Positions 35,255 through 44,700 are shown, counted from the first letter of the stretch. The stretch is 64,000 nucleotides of DNA from Synechococcus sp. UW140 (GCF_900474295.1 NZ_UCOB01000025.1:121432-185431), one strand, 5' to 3'. The notes: a model not told the origin generated them from the sequence alone. Made by a program: numbers and translations.

Positions 35255-36505
35255 TTAGAGCAGCCTTGTTCGCACCAGCTGGGCCCAGAGTGGTGTGCCG
35301 ACGTCGAGCGTTCCAGCGTCGGCGGGCACTTCCAAGAGGAGATCGGCTTGGTGCAGAGAACTGATCCGGGAGGAGGCTTGGGATCCATTCAGCCGCGCCA
35401 GCAGCTTTCCCTGAGCGTTGCTTTCCAGGCGTGCTCGTGCCAGTTCAGGCCTGCCCGGGCGTCGTCGTAACGGATCCGCCAGTTCCACCCTTAGTCGAGG
35501 GAAGAGTTCGGGTGAGGCTTGTCCTTCCAGTCGCTGCAGGGCAGGCCAGAGCAGTTGCAACGCAGTGATGGCTGCTGCCACCGGATTGCCCGGTAGACCG
35601 AAGAACGGCACCCCATGGCCCAATGTTCCAAAGGCAAAGGGGCGCCCTGGCCGCAGGAACAGTTTCCAGAAGTCGACACTGCCCAGTTCCGCCACCAGAG
35701 GACGGATCCAATCGCTATCCCCAGCGGAGACTCCACCTGTGGTCACCACCACATCGCAGACGGCTGCAAGGTCGCTGAGGTTGCTGCGGAGTGCTTCCGG
35801 TTGGTCTGGCACGACGCGACGGTCGTGAACGTTGTGGCCAAGCTTGCTCAGCATCGTCTCAAGAAGGGTGCCGTTGCTTTCCCAGATCGCACCCGCAGGG
35901 CGGATGCTGCCGGCTGGCACCAGTTCGTCACCACTGATCAGCATTCCGATCTTTGCTTGGCGGTGCACCTTGAGATCGGCAATGCCGCAGCTAGCCAGTC
36001 GGGCTAGATCCGCAGGGCCGAGTCGATGCCCTGCTTCCAGAAGAACGTCATCGACGCGGCATTCCTCGTCCGCTGCGCGGATCCATGATCTGTCGGAGGC
36101 CTCCTGCACCAGCGTGATGGCCTGGTCGTTCTCCCTCACCAGTTCCTGGGGCAGCACCCAGTCGGCTCCTCGAGGGAGGGGGGCTCCCGTCAGAATTCTG
36201 ATCGCTTCTCCGGCGCCAAGACTTCCTTGGAATGGCTGCCCGGCGACGGCGCGTCCGCGCAGACTCCATCGCTCTCCTTGTGCTGGTTGAGTGGCTTGAC
36301 CAAGGGCATAGCCATCCATCATTGAGGCCCTGAAGCCGGGTACGGCTTCTTGTGCCACGGTTGGTTTGGCACTGACCCGTCCCAGGGCATCAGACAGTGC
36401 AAGCGTTTCGAGATCGGTGAGGGGTTGGATCGCCTCCAAGATCCGTTGGCGGGCGTCCTCCAAGGGCAACCCTTCGGGGCCATAGGGCTCAGCGGATCCA
36501 GACAC
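35255..36505 (-). CDS. moeA: Molybdopterin molybdotransferase MoeA
   Basis: Inserts molybdate into adenylated molybdopterin. The 416 residues are typical: [12 protein letters not shown] near the N terminus, [33 protein letters not shown], and [20 protein letters not shown]. It is read from the minus strand and its start overlaps the 3' end of moaC by 17 bp, making a moaC-moeA unit. Confidence 0.96.
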   Translation of the reverse strand: MSGSAEPYGPEGLPLEDARQRILEAIQPLTDLETLALSDALGRVSAKPTVAQEAVPGFRASMMDGYALGQATQPAQGERWSLRGRAVAGQPFQGSLGAGEAIRILTGAPLPRGADWVLPQELVRENDQAITLVQEASDRSWIRAADEECRVDDVLLEAGHRLGPADLARLASCGIADLKVHRQAKIGMLISGDELVPAGSIRPAGAIWESNGTLLETMLSKLGHNVHDRRVVPDQPEALRSNLSDLAAVCDVVVTTGGVSAGDSDWIRPLVAELGSVDFWKLFLRPGRPFAFGTLGHGVPFFGLPGNPVAAAITALQLLWPALQRLEGQASPELFPRLRVELADPLRRRPGRPELARARLESNAQGKLLARLNGSQASSRISSLHQADLLLEVPADAGTLDVGTPLWAQLVRTRLL

Positions 36506-36965
36506 CGTTACGGCCTCCTTGCTTGCGCAGCAGCTGAATGGCTTCGATGGTCATCGCCGGATCCACGGCCTTGAGCATGTCGTAGAGGGTGAGGAGTCCC
36601 ACAGAGACAGCCGTCATTGCCTCCATCTCCACACCGGTTTGGTGGGTGGTGCGACAGCTGCAGGTGAGGCGGAGCCCTGGCAGACCCTGATCGGGTTCGA
36701 TGCAGACATCGATGCCACTGAGAGGGAGTGGATGGCAGAGCGGGATTAGCTCCCAGGTGTGTTTGGCCGCTTGAATTGCGGCCACACGCGCCACCGCCAG
36801 TAGATCACCTTTCGGGGTTTCGCCGCGTTGAATCAGCGCCAGGGTGTCTGTTGCCATCCTGATCCTGCCTTCAGCAACGGCTTCGCGTCGTGAGGCGGAG
36901 CGGTCGCCCACCTCCACCATGTGCACCTCACCTTGTTGGTTGAGGTGGCTGAGGTTTTCACCCAT
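36489..36965 (-). CDS. moaC: Cyclic pyranopterin monophosphate synthase MoaC
   Basis: Works with MoaA to convert GTP to cyclic pyranopterin monophosphate, the first Moco intermediate. The 158 residues contain [40 protein letters not shown] and [20 protein letters not shown], with the conserved Lys and His residues of the active site. It heads the moaC-moeA unit. Confidence 0.96.
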   Translation of the reverse strand: MGENLSHLNQQGEVHMVEVGDRSASRREAVAEGRIRMATDTLALIQRGETPKGDLLAVARVAAIQAAKHTWELIPLCHPLPLSGIDVCIEPDQGLPGLRLTCSCRTTHQTGVEMEAMTAVSVGLLTLYDMLKAVDPAMTIEAIQLLRKQGGRNGVWIR

Positions 36966-37005
36966 CCGATGCCGGAGGTCGTGCTTCGCGATTCAGCCTG
37001 GCAGA

Positions 37006-37761
37006 TCAGACCAGGCTGACTTTGCCCGACCGGATGTCGAAGTAGCTAACCACGATCGTGAGACGGCCATCGACCTCTGCATCGGCCAGCACCTGGCTGC
37101 GTTGTGTGAGTTGTTTGGCGGCGAAGCCGGCGTTGCCTTTGATCGCTGTTGCCAGAGTGTTCCCTGGGCTGAGGCTGGCCCGGATCGGTTTCACCAGTTG
37201 CTCCAGCAGTGGAGTGAGAGGGGCGCTGTCGCGGGCTGCTTTGACAGCGCCGCAGTCGCTGTGACCCATCACCATGATCAACGGTGTGTGGAGCGTGGCC
37301 ACGCCGAATTCGAGCGAGGCGATGGCGTTATCAAATGCGGTGTTGCCTGCGCTGCGGATCACGAACAGATCCGCTGGGGCAGCATCGAAGATCCATTCCG
37401 GAGATACGCGTGAATCGGCGCAGCTGAGAATGGAAGCCCAGGGGGCCTGGCCTGTTGTCAGCGTGTCGCCTGGTAGATAGCAACCCTTGGTCCATAGGCT
37501 GGACATCGCCTCAGCCCTTGCCGCCATGGTCGTTGCGGTGTTGTTGCTCTGCCAAGCGGCGGCGAAACGTTCGTTGCCCTCGAGCAAGGCTGCCAGAGGG
37601 TCTTGGGGCTGGCAGGAACGGGGCGTTTCATCTGCCTGAATTGCCGTATTGACCTTGAGGGGAGCAGCTTCAGCACGGTCGGCTTCCCCCAGCCATGAAC
37701 CGACGAGTCCGGCGGCTGTGAGTCCACTGCCGAGCAGGAAGGAACGTCGATTCAGTCCCAC
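37006..37761 (-). CDS. Beta-type carbonic anhydrase with Tat signal peptide
   Basis: Zinc enzyme interconverting carbon dioxide and bicarbonate. The zinc ligands are Cys114 and Asp116 in SCADSRVSPE, and His167 and Cys170 in GHSDCGAVKA. The N terminus NRRSFLLGSGLTAAGLVGS is a twin-arginine signal, so the enzyme is probably folded in the cytosol and exported to the periplasm or lumen, like the cyanobacterial EcaB-type enzymes. It sits between moaC and a small membrane protein in the nitrogen region. Carbon dioxide from cyanate and urea breakdown could be relevant, but that is inference. Confidence 0.92.
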   Translation of the reverse strand: MGLNRRSFLLGSGLTAAGLVGSWLGEADRAEAAPLKVNTAIQADETPRSCQPQDPLAALLEGNERFAAAWQSNNTATTMAARAEAMSSLWTKGCYLPGDTLTTGQAPWASILSCADSRVSPEWIFDAAPADLFVIRSAGNTAFDNAIASLEFGVATLHTPLIMVMGHSDCGAVKAARDSAPLTPLLEQLVKPIRASLSPGNTLATAIKGNAGFAAKQLTQRSQVLADAEVDGRLTIVVSYFDIRSGKVSLV

Positions 37762-37839
37762 GGTTCTGCGTCCTGACGATTGGGACGCTAAACCCCGTTC
37801 CGGTGCAGAGGGCGTGGTTGGCTTGGCATCAGTGCTCGA

Positions 37840-38181
37840 TCAGCGCGCTCCGAGTGGGGCCCACAGGGTGGCTTCAGAGCCCACAACTGCCTCAACCTTG
37901 ACCGCTTCAATGTTGGCGGCCGTGGCGTTGGTGGGTTGGACGTTGGTGGCGGCGGTGGGAACACGGCTGCTCTCACTCACTGCATCCCGTTCTCCCAATG
38001 CAGCCCACAGCGTGGCGGGGCTGGCGACGACAGGCTCAACAGCTGCCGCTCCGGTTTGAACCGCGGTGGATTGGCTGTGAACCAACTGCACGGCAAGGGA
38101 ACCGACGATGAAGGCACCCAGGAAACCGGCCGCCACAGTGATGGGACTGCGGCCTGAGACGGACGAAATGGTGTGAGTCAC
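37840..38181 (-). CDS. Small single-helix protein with a duplicated ATLWAxLGxR motif
   Basis: A 113-residue protein of unknown function. One membrane helix lies near the N terminus (ITVAAGFLGAFIVGSLAVQL). The exported or lumenal part contains the motif twice: SPATLWAALGERDAV near residue 54 and SEATLWAPLGAR at the very C terminus, separated by an Ala/Val/Glu-rich linker. It lies 78 bp upstream of the carbonic anhydrase on the same strand. Confidence 0.75.
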   Translation of the reverse strand: MTHTISSVSGRSPITVAAGFLGAFIVGSLAVQLVHSQSTAVQTGAAAVEPVVASPATLWAALGERDAVSESSRVPTAATNVQPTNATAANIEAVKVEAVVGSEATLWAPLGAR

Positions 38182-38204
38182 GCCTGAAACTCTTCAACAG
38201 AATT

Positions 38205-38375
38205 TCAGTATGAGAAAAAATGGTGCGAACCGCTACTGAATGGAGAGAAATCAGTATCAGAATTAACGCTTTGTCCAGTATTCAGGAAGCTCGGTTTGTT
38301 TTGAGCCAAGTTCTCAGACATCACCCATCCATGGGAGATGCCAAGCAACATTCCAAGGGAGAGGGCGAAGCGCAC
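38205..38375 (-). CDS. Possible small secreted protein
   Basis: A 56-residue frame from GTG 38375. The start MRFALSLGMLLGISHGWVMS looks like a signal peptide, and the rest is polar, ending SSGSHHFFSY. Nothing is recognised. The frame is open 24 codons further upstream. It lies in the 277-bp gap between the small helix protein and the nitrate-reductase-associated gene, where I see no other gene. Confidence 0.4.
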   Translation of the reverse strand: MRFALSLGMLLGISHGWVMSENLAQNKPSFLNTGQSVNSDTDFSPFSSGSHHFFSY

Positions 38376-38386
38376 GACGTTAATCT

Positions 38387-38402
38387 TGTAACAGCGTGAA
38401 CA
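38387..38402 (+). promoter_or_regulatory. NtcA-like site upstream of the nitrate-reductase-associated gene
   Basis: TGTA-ACAGCGTG-AACA has the outer TGT/ACA symmetry of an NtcA site with one mismatch to GTA-N8-TAC, and shares GTAA and GTGAAC with the nirA site. It lies 56 bp before ATG 38459. No good -10 box is seen at the expected distance. Confidence 0.35.
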
Positions 38403-38458
38403 TCGCTGGTTCTGCGTTCCTTTGTTGTCATCATTGACACCATTCACCCTCCTGGTTG

Positions 38459-38926
38459 ATGGGCAGTCATCACAATTCGGCCAGTCATTGTTTTGCTTTT
38501 GAGCAGGATTTCATTGGCAACTGGCGCTGCATTCCCCTCTGTGTGCGCCGCAAGTTGGATCTGATCGGCCTCAAGCTCAAACTCAATCACTGGCTTGCTC
38601 TCAGCCAGGCACAGCGTCAGGAGTTGGTGGACTGGCCCGATGCGTCTGACGCTTTAGAGCAGTTGCGCGAGCATCTGCGTTGCTGCACCAGTGGCATGCC
38701 CGAGGGGATGGCGAAGGATCTTCTCCCGATCGTGGATGCAGCGTGGCAGCAGGCCGATCGATGTCCAGCTGAAGTTTTGACTGCTGCCGCTACGCGGGGG
38801 GTTGGGTTGACGCCAGCCCAGTGGTCAGGGATGAGTGAGCTGGAGCGGTTCGCTCTCTGCAAGCTGGTGCGGCCTGGGCACGATCACCACAACCTTGAAG
38901 CGGCTTTCAGTGAAGTGCTGGCGTGA
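38459..38926 (+). CDS. Nitrate reductase-associated protein
   Basis: A 155-residue protein of the cyanobacterial nitrate-reductase-associated family (Nitr_red_assoc), which is found beside narB. The signature is FEQDFIGNWRCIPLCVRRKL, followed by helical segments ending SELERFALCKLVRPGHDHHN. The biochemical role is not established. A TTG lies just before ATG 38459. It converges with narB and the two genes overlap by 20 bp. Confidence 0.88.
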   Translation: MGSHHNSASHCFAFEQDFIGNWRCIPLCVRRKLDLIGLKLKLNHWLALSQAQRQELVDWPDASDALEQLREHLRCCTSGMPEGMAKDLLPIVDAAWQQADRCPAEVLTAAATRGVGLTPAQWSGMSELERFALCKLVRPGHDHHNLEAAFSEVLA

Positions 38927-41129
38927 GCAGGTTGCGAAGTGCCTTCAGTCGTCCCATCTCTTGCTCCACCGGTTTGACGACGGACACTGCTGGCGCCACG
39001 ACAACAGCGCAGGCCTTCAGCTCCGGTTGCTTCGACACAGGGCAGGCTTGATCATGCATCAGCACATTGGCTTCGCAGGCTTTGTCCTGAGTAAATCCCC
39101 AGTGCATGGGTAAAAACACAGTGCCGCGACGGATCCGGGGGCTGACCTGTACCTTCGCGGTGATGTGGCCGCGGCGGGAACTGATCGCTGCGAGTTGTTT
39201 GTCTTCCACTTGATAAGCGCGGGCATCGTCTGGGTGGATTTCCAGGACCGGTTCGGGGTGCATGGTTTGCAGACGTTTCACCTTGCCAGTGCGCGTCATC
39301 GTGTGCCATTGCCCGAGGTAGCGCCCCACTGTGAGCACCAGTGGAAAGGTGTTGCATGGGGGTTCGGCCAGACCGAGCGGTTTGTCGTTGCTGAAACGGG
39401 CTCGGCCCGTTGCTGTGGCGAAGTGATGGTCGGTGTAGAGGCGTTTCGCGGTCTGCGTCGGAGCACTGCCTTGGGGGAAGGGCCACTGCTGCGGACCCTC
39501 TTGTTCCAGCAGGTCATGGCTTAGACCTGACATGTCACAGAGTCGTCCAGTGGTCAGCCTGGTGAATTCTGCATACACCTCTGCGGAGGAGTGGTAGCTG
39601 AACTGATCCACGAAGCCCAGGCGTCGTCCGATGTCTGCGAACACTTCCCAGTCGGGCCGGCTGTCGCCATGGCGGGGCCGATAGGCCGGACAGTAGGTGA
39701 CGCGCCGTTCGGAGTTGGTCATGGCGCCGGCCTTCTCGCTCCATTGCGAGGCAGGCAGTAGCAGATGGGCGTAGTGGGATGTTTCCGAGTCTGCGTAGGC
39801 CTCGCTGACCACAACCAGTGGACAACGCTGCATCGCTGCCTTGACCCGTTCCAGGTCGGGCATGCTCACCAGAGGGTTGGTGGCAGCCACCCACCAGAGC
39901 TCAAGCTCGCCTCGTTCCATGGCTTCCACCTGCTGCCAGGCGGAGAGTCCAGGCATCGGCGAGATTCGCCCTGCTGGAACGTTCCAGGCTTGTTCGACTT
40001 GGCTGCGGTGTTCGGCATTGGTCACCAGTCGGTAGCCGGGAAGGAGATGGGCCAGCCCGCCGGCTTCACGCCCACCCATTGCATTGGGCTGGCCGGTGAG
40101 TGAGAACGGCCCGGCCCCTTCCTTGCCGATCTGGCCACTGAGCAGATGCAGGTTGATCAGCCCCTGCACCACAGCGGTGCCTTCACGCCGTTGGTTCACG
40201 CCCATCGACCACAGGCTCAGCACCCGCTGACGCCTGTGGAACAATTCGGCGACGTCGCGTAGACGTTTCTCGGGAATGCCGCAGAAGCGCGCCACCTTGC
40301 GTGGCGTCCAGCGCGTCACCACATCGAAGAATGGTTTGTAGTTTTCGGTGTGTTGGTCGATGAAGCTGACGTTTTGACCGTTCTCCCGCAGCACGAGATG
40401 GGCAATGCCATGGAGCAGGGCCAGGTCGGTGCCTGGTGCCACGGCAAGGTGGATGTCGGCAGCTTTGGCGGTGTTGGTCTGGCGTGGATCGATCACCACG
40501 ATCGTGAGGCTGTTGGGGTTGCGTTTTTTGCGTTTGAGCAGTCGTTGGAACAGCACCGGGTGGCATTCGGCCGTGTTGGTGCCGATCAGCACGGCCACAC
40601 TGCAATGGTCGATGTCCTCGTAGCAACAGGGGGGGCCATCGGAGCCGAGGCTGCGGGTGTAGCCGGCTACAGCCGAACTCATGCATAGGCGTGAGTTGGC
40701 ATCAAAGTTGTTGGTGCCTAGGGCTCCTTTCAGTAGTTTCTGGGCGAGGTAGTAATCCTCAGTGTGGAACTGACCAGAGCCATACATGGCAATGGCATCA
40801 GGGCCTTTGCTTTGCAGGGTTGTACGGATCTGATCGGTGATCGTCTGGAGGGCCGTATCCCAGCTCACCGGCTGGAAGTCCTGATCAAGGCTGGCGCGAT
40901 AGAGCGGTTGTTGGAGGCGTCCGCGGGAGAGGGTTTCCCCCACGGTGGCGCCTTTGATGCACACCTGTCCAAGGCTGGAAGGGTGCTGGCGGTCGCCGCG
41001 CGCGGTCCAGATTGGGTTGCCTTCGGGATCGCGTTTGACGGCTTGACCGGGTTGGGCTGGAGCGAGCAATTCAAGGCCGCAGCCCACACCGCAGTAGGGG
41101 CACTGGCTGCGCACAGACGGTGTGGTCAT
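38907..41129 (-). CDS. narB: Ferredoxin-nitrate reductase (assimilatory)
   Basis: Reduces nitrate to nitrite using ferredoxin; carries bis-molybdopterin guanine dinucleotide and one [4Fe-4S] cluster. The 740-residue length fits NarB. Cluster ligands are Cys10, Cys13, Cys17 and Cys57 (CPYCGVGC and LGQVCIKG). The Moco ligand is the Cys in NSRLCMSSAVAGY. Further family features are MGVNQRREGTAVVQGLINLH and the C-terminal molydopterin dinucleotide domain (FPLVLTVGRYLGQWHTMTR). It is downstream of nrtP, with two hairpins between them. Confidence 0.97.
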   Translation of the reverse strand: MTTPSVRSQCPYCGVGCGLELLAPAQPGQAVKRDPEGNPIWTARGDRQHPSSLGQVCIKGATVGETLSRGRLQQPLYRASLDQDFQPVSWDTALQTITDQIRTTLQSKGPDAIAMYGSGQFHTEDYYLAQKLLKGALGTNNFDANSRLCMSSAVAGYTRSLGSDGPPCCYEDIDHCSVAVLIGTNTAECHPVLFQRLLKRKKRNPNSLTIVVIDPRQTNTAKAADIHLAVAPGTDLALLHGIAHLVLRENGQNVSFIDQHTENYKPFFDVVTRWTPRKVARFCGIPEKRLRDVAELFHRRQRVLSLWSMGVNQRREGTAVVQGLINLHLLSGQIGKEGAGPFSLTGQPNAMGGREAGGLAHLLPGYRLVTNAEHRSQVEQAWNVPAGRISPMPGLSAWQQVEAMERGELELWWVAATNPLVSMPDLERVKAAMQRCPLVVVSEAYADSETSHYAHLLLPASQWSEKAGAMTNSERRVTYCPAYRPRHGDSRPDWEVFADIGRRLGFVDQFSYHSSAEVYAEFTRLTTGRLCDMSGLSHDLLEQEGPQQWPFPQGSAPTQTAKRLYTDHHFATATGRARFSNDKPLGLAEPPCNTFPLVLTVGRYLGQWHTMTRTGKVKRLQTMHPEPVLEIHPDDARAYQVEDKQLAAISSRRGHITAKVQVSPRIRRGTVFLPMHWGFTQDKACEANVLMHDQACPVSKQPELKACAVVVAPAVSVVKPVEQEMGRLKALRNLLTPALH

Positions 41130-41146
41130 GGCTTTGAGAATGAAAA

Positions 41147-41188
41147 GCCTGGGCTTTTAGCCCAGGCCATGAAGCCGCAATCTGCGGC
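41147..41188 (-). terminator. Two hairpins between nrtP and narB
   Basis: GCCGCA-ATC-TGCGGC (41174-41188) and GCCTGGGC-TTTTA-GCCCAGGC (41147-41167). On the minus strand the second is followed by TTTT. They may partly end the nrtP transcript or protect its 3' end, so the permease can be made in excess over the reductase. Confidence 0.6.
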
Positions 41189-41210
41189 GTTTGTTGTGGG
41201 GCTTGAGGGG

Positions 41211-42773
41211 TCAGCGACCAGCCAGCACAGGAATCGCTTCTTCTCCTTCATGCAGTTCTGCGAAAGACCCTTTGGGTTCTTTCAGGAAGAAGAAGCAGAA
41301 GAAGGCCACAATCAGCCCAGCAATGCCAAGGATCATGAAAAAGGCACTGTTGGAGTTGGCGATCACCTCCGGTGAGGGATCTGAACCACCACCCATCCAC
41401 ATCGGCAGCAGGCTGAAGATGGTGAGATAGGTCACAGCACCGACATTTCCGTAGGCACCCACCAGCCCGGCAACCTGACCGGTAACGCGGCGCTTTACCA
41501 GAGGGACTAGGGCAAAGGTTGCACCTTCTCCGGATTGCACAAAGAAGGACGCAAGCATCGTGATCACCACGGCCACGGTGATGCCGCTGGCCCCTGAGAA
41601 GGTGCCGGGTTTGATCATGCTCATCACCAGGTAGCCAAAGCCCAGGCCGGCGGTGAGGAAGCCCATGGTGTTCTTGCGGCTGCCGACTTTGTCGGAAATC
41701 AAACCACCTGCAGGGCGGGCAATCAGGTTCACGAATGCAAAGCAGGAGGCAAGAATGCCGGCCGTCGCTTTTGGCAGATCAAACGTGGTTTCAAAGAAGG
41801 TGGGCAGCATCGACACCACAGCGAGCTCGGAACCGAAGTTGACGATGTAGGTGAGTTCCAGAATGGCTACCTGACGGAACTCGTAGCGGTCTTCCTTGGG
41901 GTAGACCTTGTTGCCCAGGATCAGTTCACGGTTGGTGCGGATGATGCCCCAGGTTTGGAAGGCAAACCAGAGGGCAACAGCGCCCAGGGCCAGTGGATAG
42001 GTGGCGGCAGTGAGGAAGCCCACTTTCTGCAGGCGCCAGCAGAGCACGCACAGAATCGCAGCAAAGGGGACATTCATGCCCAGCAGGCCCCAGAAATCAC
42101 GCATGGAGGTCACTTCCAATCCAGCGGTTTTCTCTGGCTTTTGATACGCCTTGCCTGGAGGTGTATCGGTGACGTTGAAGAAATAGAAGACGCCGTAAAG
42201 GGCAGAGATAATGCCTGTGAGGGCGATCGCACCGCGCCAGTTCAGCACTGCACCTGTTGGTAGTTCGAAGCCACCGGAGAACGAGAGAACACCAGCTAGA
42301 AACACCATGGTGAGTGCCGAGAAGGCCGAGCCGAAGTTGCCCCAGCCGCCGTAGATGCCTTCAGCTAGGCCGATTTCTTTGGGCGGGAACCACTCAGCCA
42401 CCATGCGGATGCCGATCACGAAGCCGGCGCCGACAATGGAGAGCAGAAGACGGGCTACGACCAGCTGGTTGAAGTCCTGAGCGGCGGCAAACAACAGGCA
42501 GGGAAAGGCCGAGAAGACCAGGATTGAGGAATAGGTAATCCGGGGTCCGAATTTGTCGAGCAGCATGCCGATCAGCACCCGAGCTGGGATGGTGAGGGCC
42601 ACGTTGCAGATCGCCACCGTGCGGATCTGGCCGAGTTCGAGGCCGAGATCTGCTCGTACTGTGGTGGCTAGAGGGGCAAGATTGAACCAGACGACGAACG
42701 TCAGGAAAAAGGCAATCCAAGTGAGATGAAGTGTTCGATATCTCCCTTGGAACGACCAAAGATCGCCAAGCAT
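41211..42773 (-). CDS. nrtP: MFS nitrate/nitrite transporter (NNP family)
   Basis: Proton-linked nitrate and nitrite permease of marine cyanobacteria, also named napA in some strains. The 520-residue, twelve-helix protein has the nitrate signature GIYGGWGNFGSAFSALTM in helix 5, GMLLDKFGPRITYSS (MFS motif A), and the matching second-half signature AGLVGAYGNVGAVTYLT. An insert of about 80 residues lies between helices 6 and 7. It is the first gene of the nrtP-narB unit and has an NtcA-like promoter about 90 bp upstream. Confidence 0.96.
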   Translation of the reverse strand: MLGDLWSFQGRYRTLHLTWIAFFLTFVVWFNLAPLATTVRADLGLELGQIRTVAICNVALTIPARVLIGMLLDKFGPRITYSSILVFSAFPCLLFAAAQDFNQLVVARLLLSIVGAGFVIGIRMVAEWFPPKEIGLAEGIYGGWGNFGSAFSALTMVFLAGVLSFSGGFELPTGAVLNWRGAIALTGIISALYGVFYFFNVTDTPPGKAYQKPEKTAGLEVTSMRDFWGLLGMNVPFAAILCVLCWRLQKVGFLTAATYPLALGAVALWFAFQTWGIIRTNRELILGNKVYPKEDRYEFRQVAILELTYIVNFGSELAVVSMLPTFFETTFDLPKATAGILASCFAFVNLIARPAGGLISDKVGSRKNTMGFLTAGLGFGYLVMSMIKPGTFSGASGITVAVVITMLASFFVQSGEGATFALVPLVKRRVTGQVAGLVGAYGNVGAVTYLTIFSLLPMWMGGGSDPSPEVIANSNSAFFMILGIAGLIVAFFCFFFLKEPKGSFAELHEGEEAIPVLAGR

Positions 42774-42864
42774 GAAAGTGAAATTTTGGTGCCCTCGAGC
42801 GTCAGAAGAGAAGTGCTGAGGATGGAATTAGACGGCGCTGAACAAAAGGACCGTTCGCAAATTG

Positions 42865-42907
42865 ATTAAACGCCACTCGCTACCCTTCCAATGGTTGCAG
42901 CGGCTAC
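42865..42907 (-). promoter_or_regulatory. NtcA-activated promoter of nrtP
   Basis: On the minus strand GTAGCCGCTGCAAC (42907-42894), of the form GTA-N8-AAC, is followed after 23 nt by TTTAAT (42870-42865), a 5-of-6 match to the -10 consensus. Spacing and order are those of an NtcA-dependent class II promoter. Confidence 0.55.
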
Positions 42908-43066
42908 TAAACAAGTGAAAACGGTTCTCGCTAAACATTATTTACGCTAATCAATGCAATGAGTTCTTGCGATTGATCTTTCAAAGGTGATCATTGCTAC
43001 ATATTTGCCGTGATGTTTTGGCACGATTGCCCGTTGGCTTCAGTGGTCGTTTGTTCGCCTCTTGTA

Positions 43067-43654
43067 ATGAGATCTGACGGCCTCACAGCCTGCGTTTTCA
43101 GTGGCGGTGCCAGTGAACGGATGGGTCGCGATAAGGCATTGCTTTCCCATCCCAGCGGTGGCCTCTGGTTGCCCACCCTTGTTGATCATCTGCGGGCATT
43201 GCAGTTGCCGGTTTTGGTGGTGAGCCGACATCAGACCCACCAAGCGCTGCTGCATGGACGGCCTCAGGTGCAAGTGATGCTCGAAGCGCCCCCCTGGCAG
43301 GGGCCTTTGCGGGCGTTGGAGCGGGTCTTGGCTGTTGACTCTGGTTATCCATTGTTGGTGGCGCCTGTGGATATGCCGCTACTCACTCCGGCGGTGCTGC
43401 AGCAGTTGATCGATGCCTGGCAGATCGATCCCCAGCGTGTGGCCGTAGCGGATGATGGCGAACGCTTGCAACCCTTACTGGGCATCTATCCCTCCGGTGC
43501 ACCGTTTCAGCCGCTGCTTCGGCAGCAGTTGCAGCAAGGCGATCGACGTTGGTTGCGCTGGCTGGATCAGATTCCCCATCAGACGGTTCGTCTGCCTGCT
43601 GCTGCTCTTCGCAATGTGAATGCTCCTGCTGATCTGGCAGCGTTACAGGCATGA
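43067..43654 (+). CDS. mobA: Molybdenum cofactor guanylyltransferase MobA
   Basis: Attaches GMP to Mo-molybdopterin, giving the guanine dinucleotide form needed by NarB. The 195 residues open with the nucleotidyltransferase motif CVFSGGASERMGRDKALL and contain LVAPVDMPLLTPAVL with the metal-binding Asp. ATG 43067 (MRSDGLTAC) is used; the frame is open 19 codons further upstream. Its stop overlaps the moaA ATG (ATGA). Confidence 0.93.
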   Translation: MRSDGLTACVFSGGASERMGRDKALLSHPSGGLWLPTLVDHLRALQLPVLVVSRHQTHQALLHGRPQVQVMLEAPPWQGPLRALERVLAVDSGYPLLVAPVDMPLLTPAVLQQLIDAWQIDPQRVAVADDGERLQPLLGIYPSGAPFQPLLRQQLQQGDRRWLRWLDQIPHQTVRLPAAALRNVNAPADLAALQA

Positions 43655-44700
43655 CCGTGGCTCCTGTCATCGATCAGCTGGATCGCCCCCTAGGGGTGTT
43701 GCGTCTCTCGCTGACTGCTCGCTGCAATCTGGCCTGTCCCTACTGCTGCCCGGATGCAAAGGAGCCGGAAGGTTTGTTGAATCTCGAGGCCCAGTTGGCG
43801 GTGATCCGCGCAGCCTGCCGGCTCGGTGCCCACACGTTGCGGCTCACTGGTGGCGAGCCTTTACTCAGTGATCGGCTTTGGCCATTGCTGGAGCAACTTG
43901 CCGCGGGTCGTACCGATCCCTCTGATCCCTTGCACCAGTTGCGTCAGCTCACTTTGACCAGTAACGGTGTTCTGCTCACGCCGGAGCGGGCCCTTCAGCT
44001 CAAGGCCCTTGGGTTGGACCGCGTCACGATCAGTCTGGATGGAGCTGATGCCATCAGCGTGGCGCGTATGACGGGTTTGCCTGGGGAGGCGCGCACGGGT
44101 GAGCGTTTGCTGGCTCAGGTGCTGAGAGCGCTCAAGGCTGCTCGGGCGGCTGGCTTCGATCCGCGTCTCGGCGAATTGAAGTTGAACAGTGTGATCCAGA
44201 ACGGTGTCAATCAGGACCAGCTCATTCCTTTGGCGGCACTGGCCCGCGAGCAGCAGCTGGAGCTGCGCCTGATCGAATATATGGATGTGGGCAATCGCAA
44301 CGGCTGGACCGAGCAGCAGGTTGTGCCGGCTGCGGAGATAATTGCCCGTTTGCACCGTCACTGGCCGCTCGAGCCTGTGGGTCGTGCTCATCACGCCACT
44401 GCAAATCGTTGGCGTTATCGAGATGGTGGTGGGGTTGTGGGGGTGATTGCCTCCATCACCGAGCCGTTTTGTGGTGATTGCAACCGGCTGCGGGTCACCG
44501 CCGATGGTCTGGCCTTCACCTGTCTGTTCGCGAATGAGGGGCTTGACCTACGGCGGTGGTTGATGCCCCGACCCGATCACGCCGGCCTGATGGCAGCGCT
44601 GACCACTGCATGGCATGGACGGGAGGATCGTTTCAGTGAGCTGCGGGCCCAGCTGGGTTCACCGTCACCCCATGCGGAGATGGCCTACCTGGGGGGCTGA
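43651..44700 (+). CDS. moaA: GTP 3',8-cyclase MoaA
   Basis: Radical SAM enzyme that starts Moco synthesis from GTP. The 349 residues have the N-terminal cluster motif RCNLACPYC (Cys25, Cys29, Cys32) and the C-terminal second cluster FCGDCNRLRVTADGLAFTC. RLTGGEPLLSD and TISLDGAD are further family segments. The expected C-terminal GG is present in the end sequence MAYLGG. It overlaps mobA by 4 bp. Confidence 0.96.
   Translation: MTVAPVIDQLDRPLGVLRLSLTARCNLACPYCCPDAKEPEGLLNLEAQLAVIRAACRLGAHTLRLTGGEPLLSDRLWPLLEQLAAGRTDPSDPLHQLRQLTLTSNGVLLTPERALQLKALGLDRVTISLDGADAISVARMTGLPGEARTGERLLAQVLRALKAARAAGFDPRLGELKLNSVIQNGVNQDQLIPLAALAREQQLELRLIEYMDVGNRNGWTEQQVVPAAEIIARLHRHWPLEPVGRAHHATANRWRYRDGGGVVGVIASITEPFCGDCNRLRVTADGLAFTCLFANEGLDLRRWLMPRPDHAGLMAALTTAWHGREDRFSELRAQLGSPSPHAEMAYLGG

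Noticed and set aside
42987..43000. GTGATCATTGCTAC as an NtcA site for mobA or nrtP
   Set aside because: It fits GT-N10-AC, but no -10 box lies at the required distance in either direction; the site at 42894-42907 is better placed.
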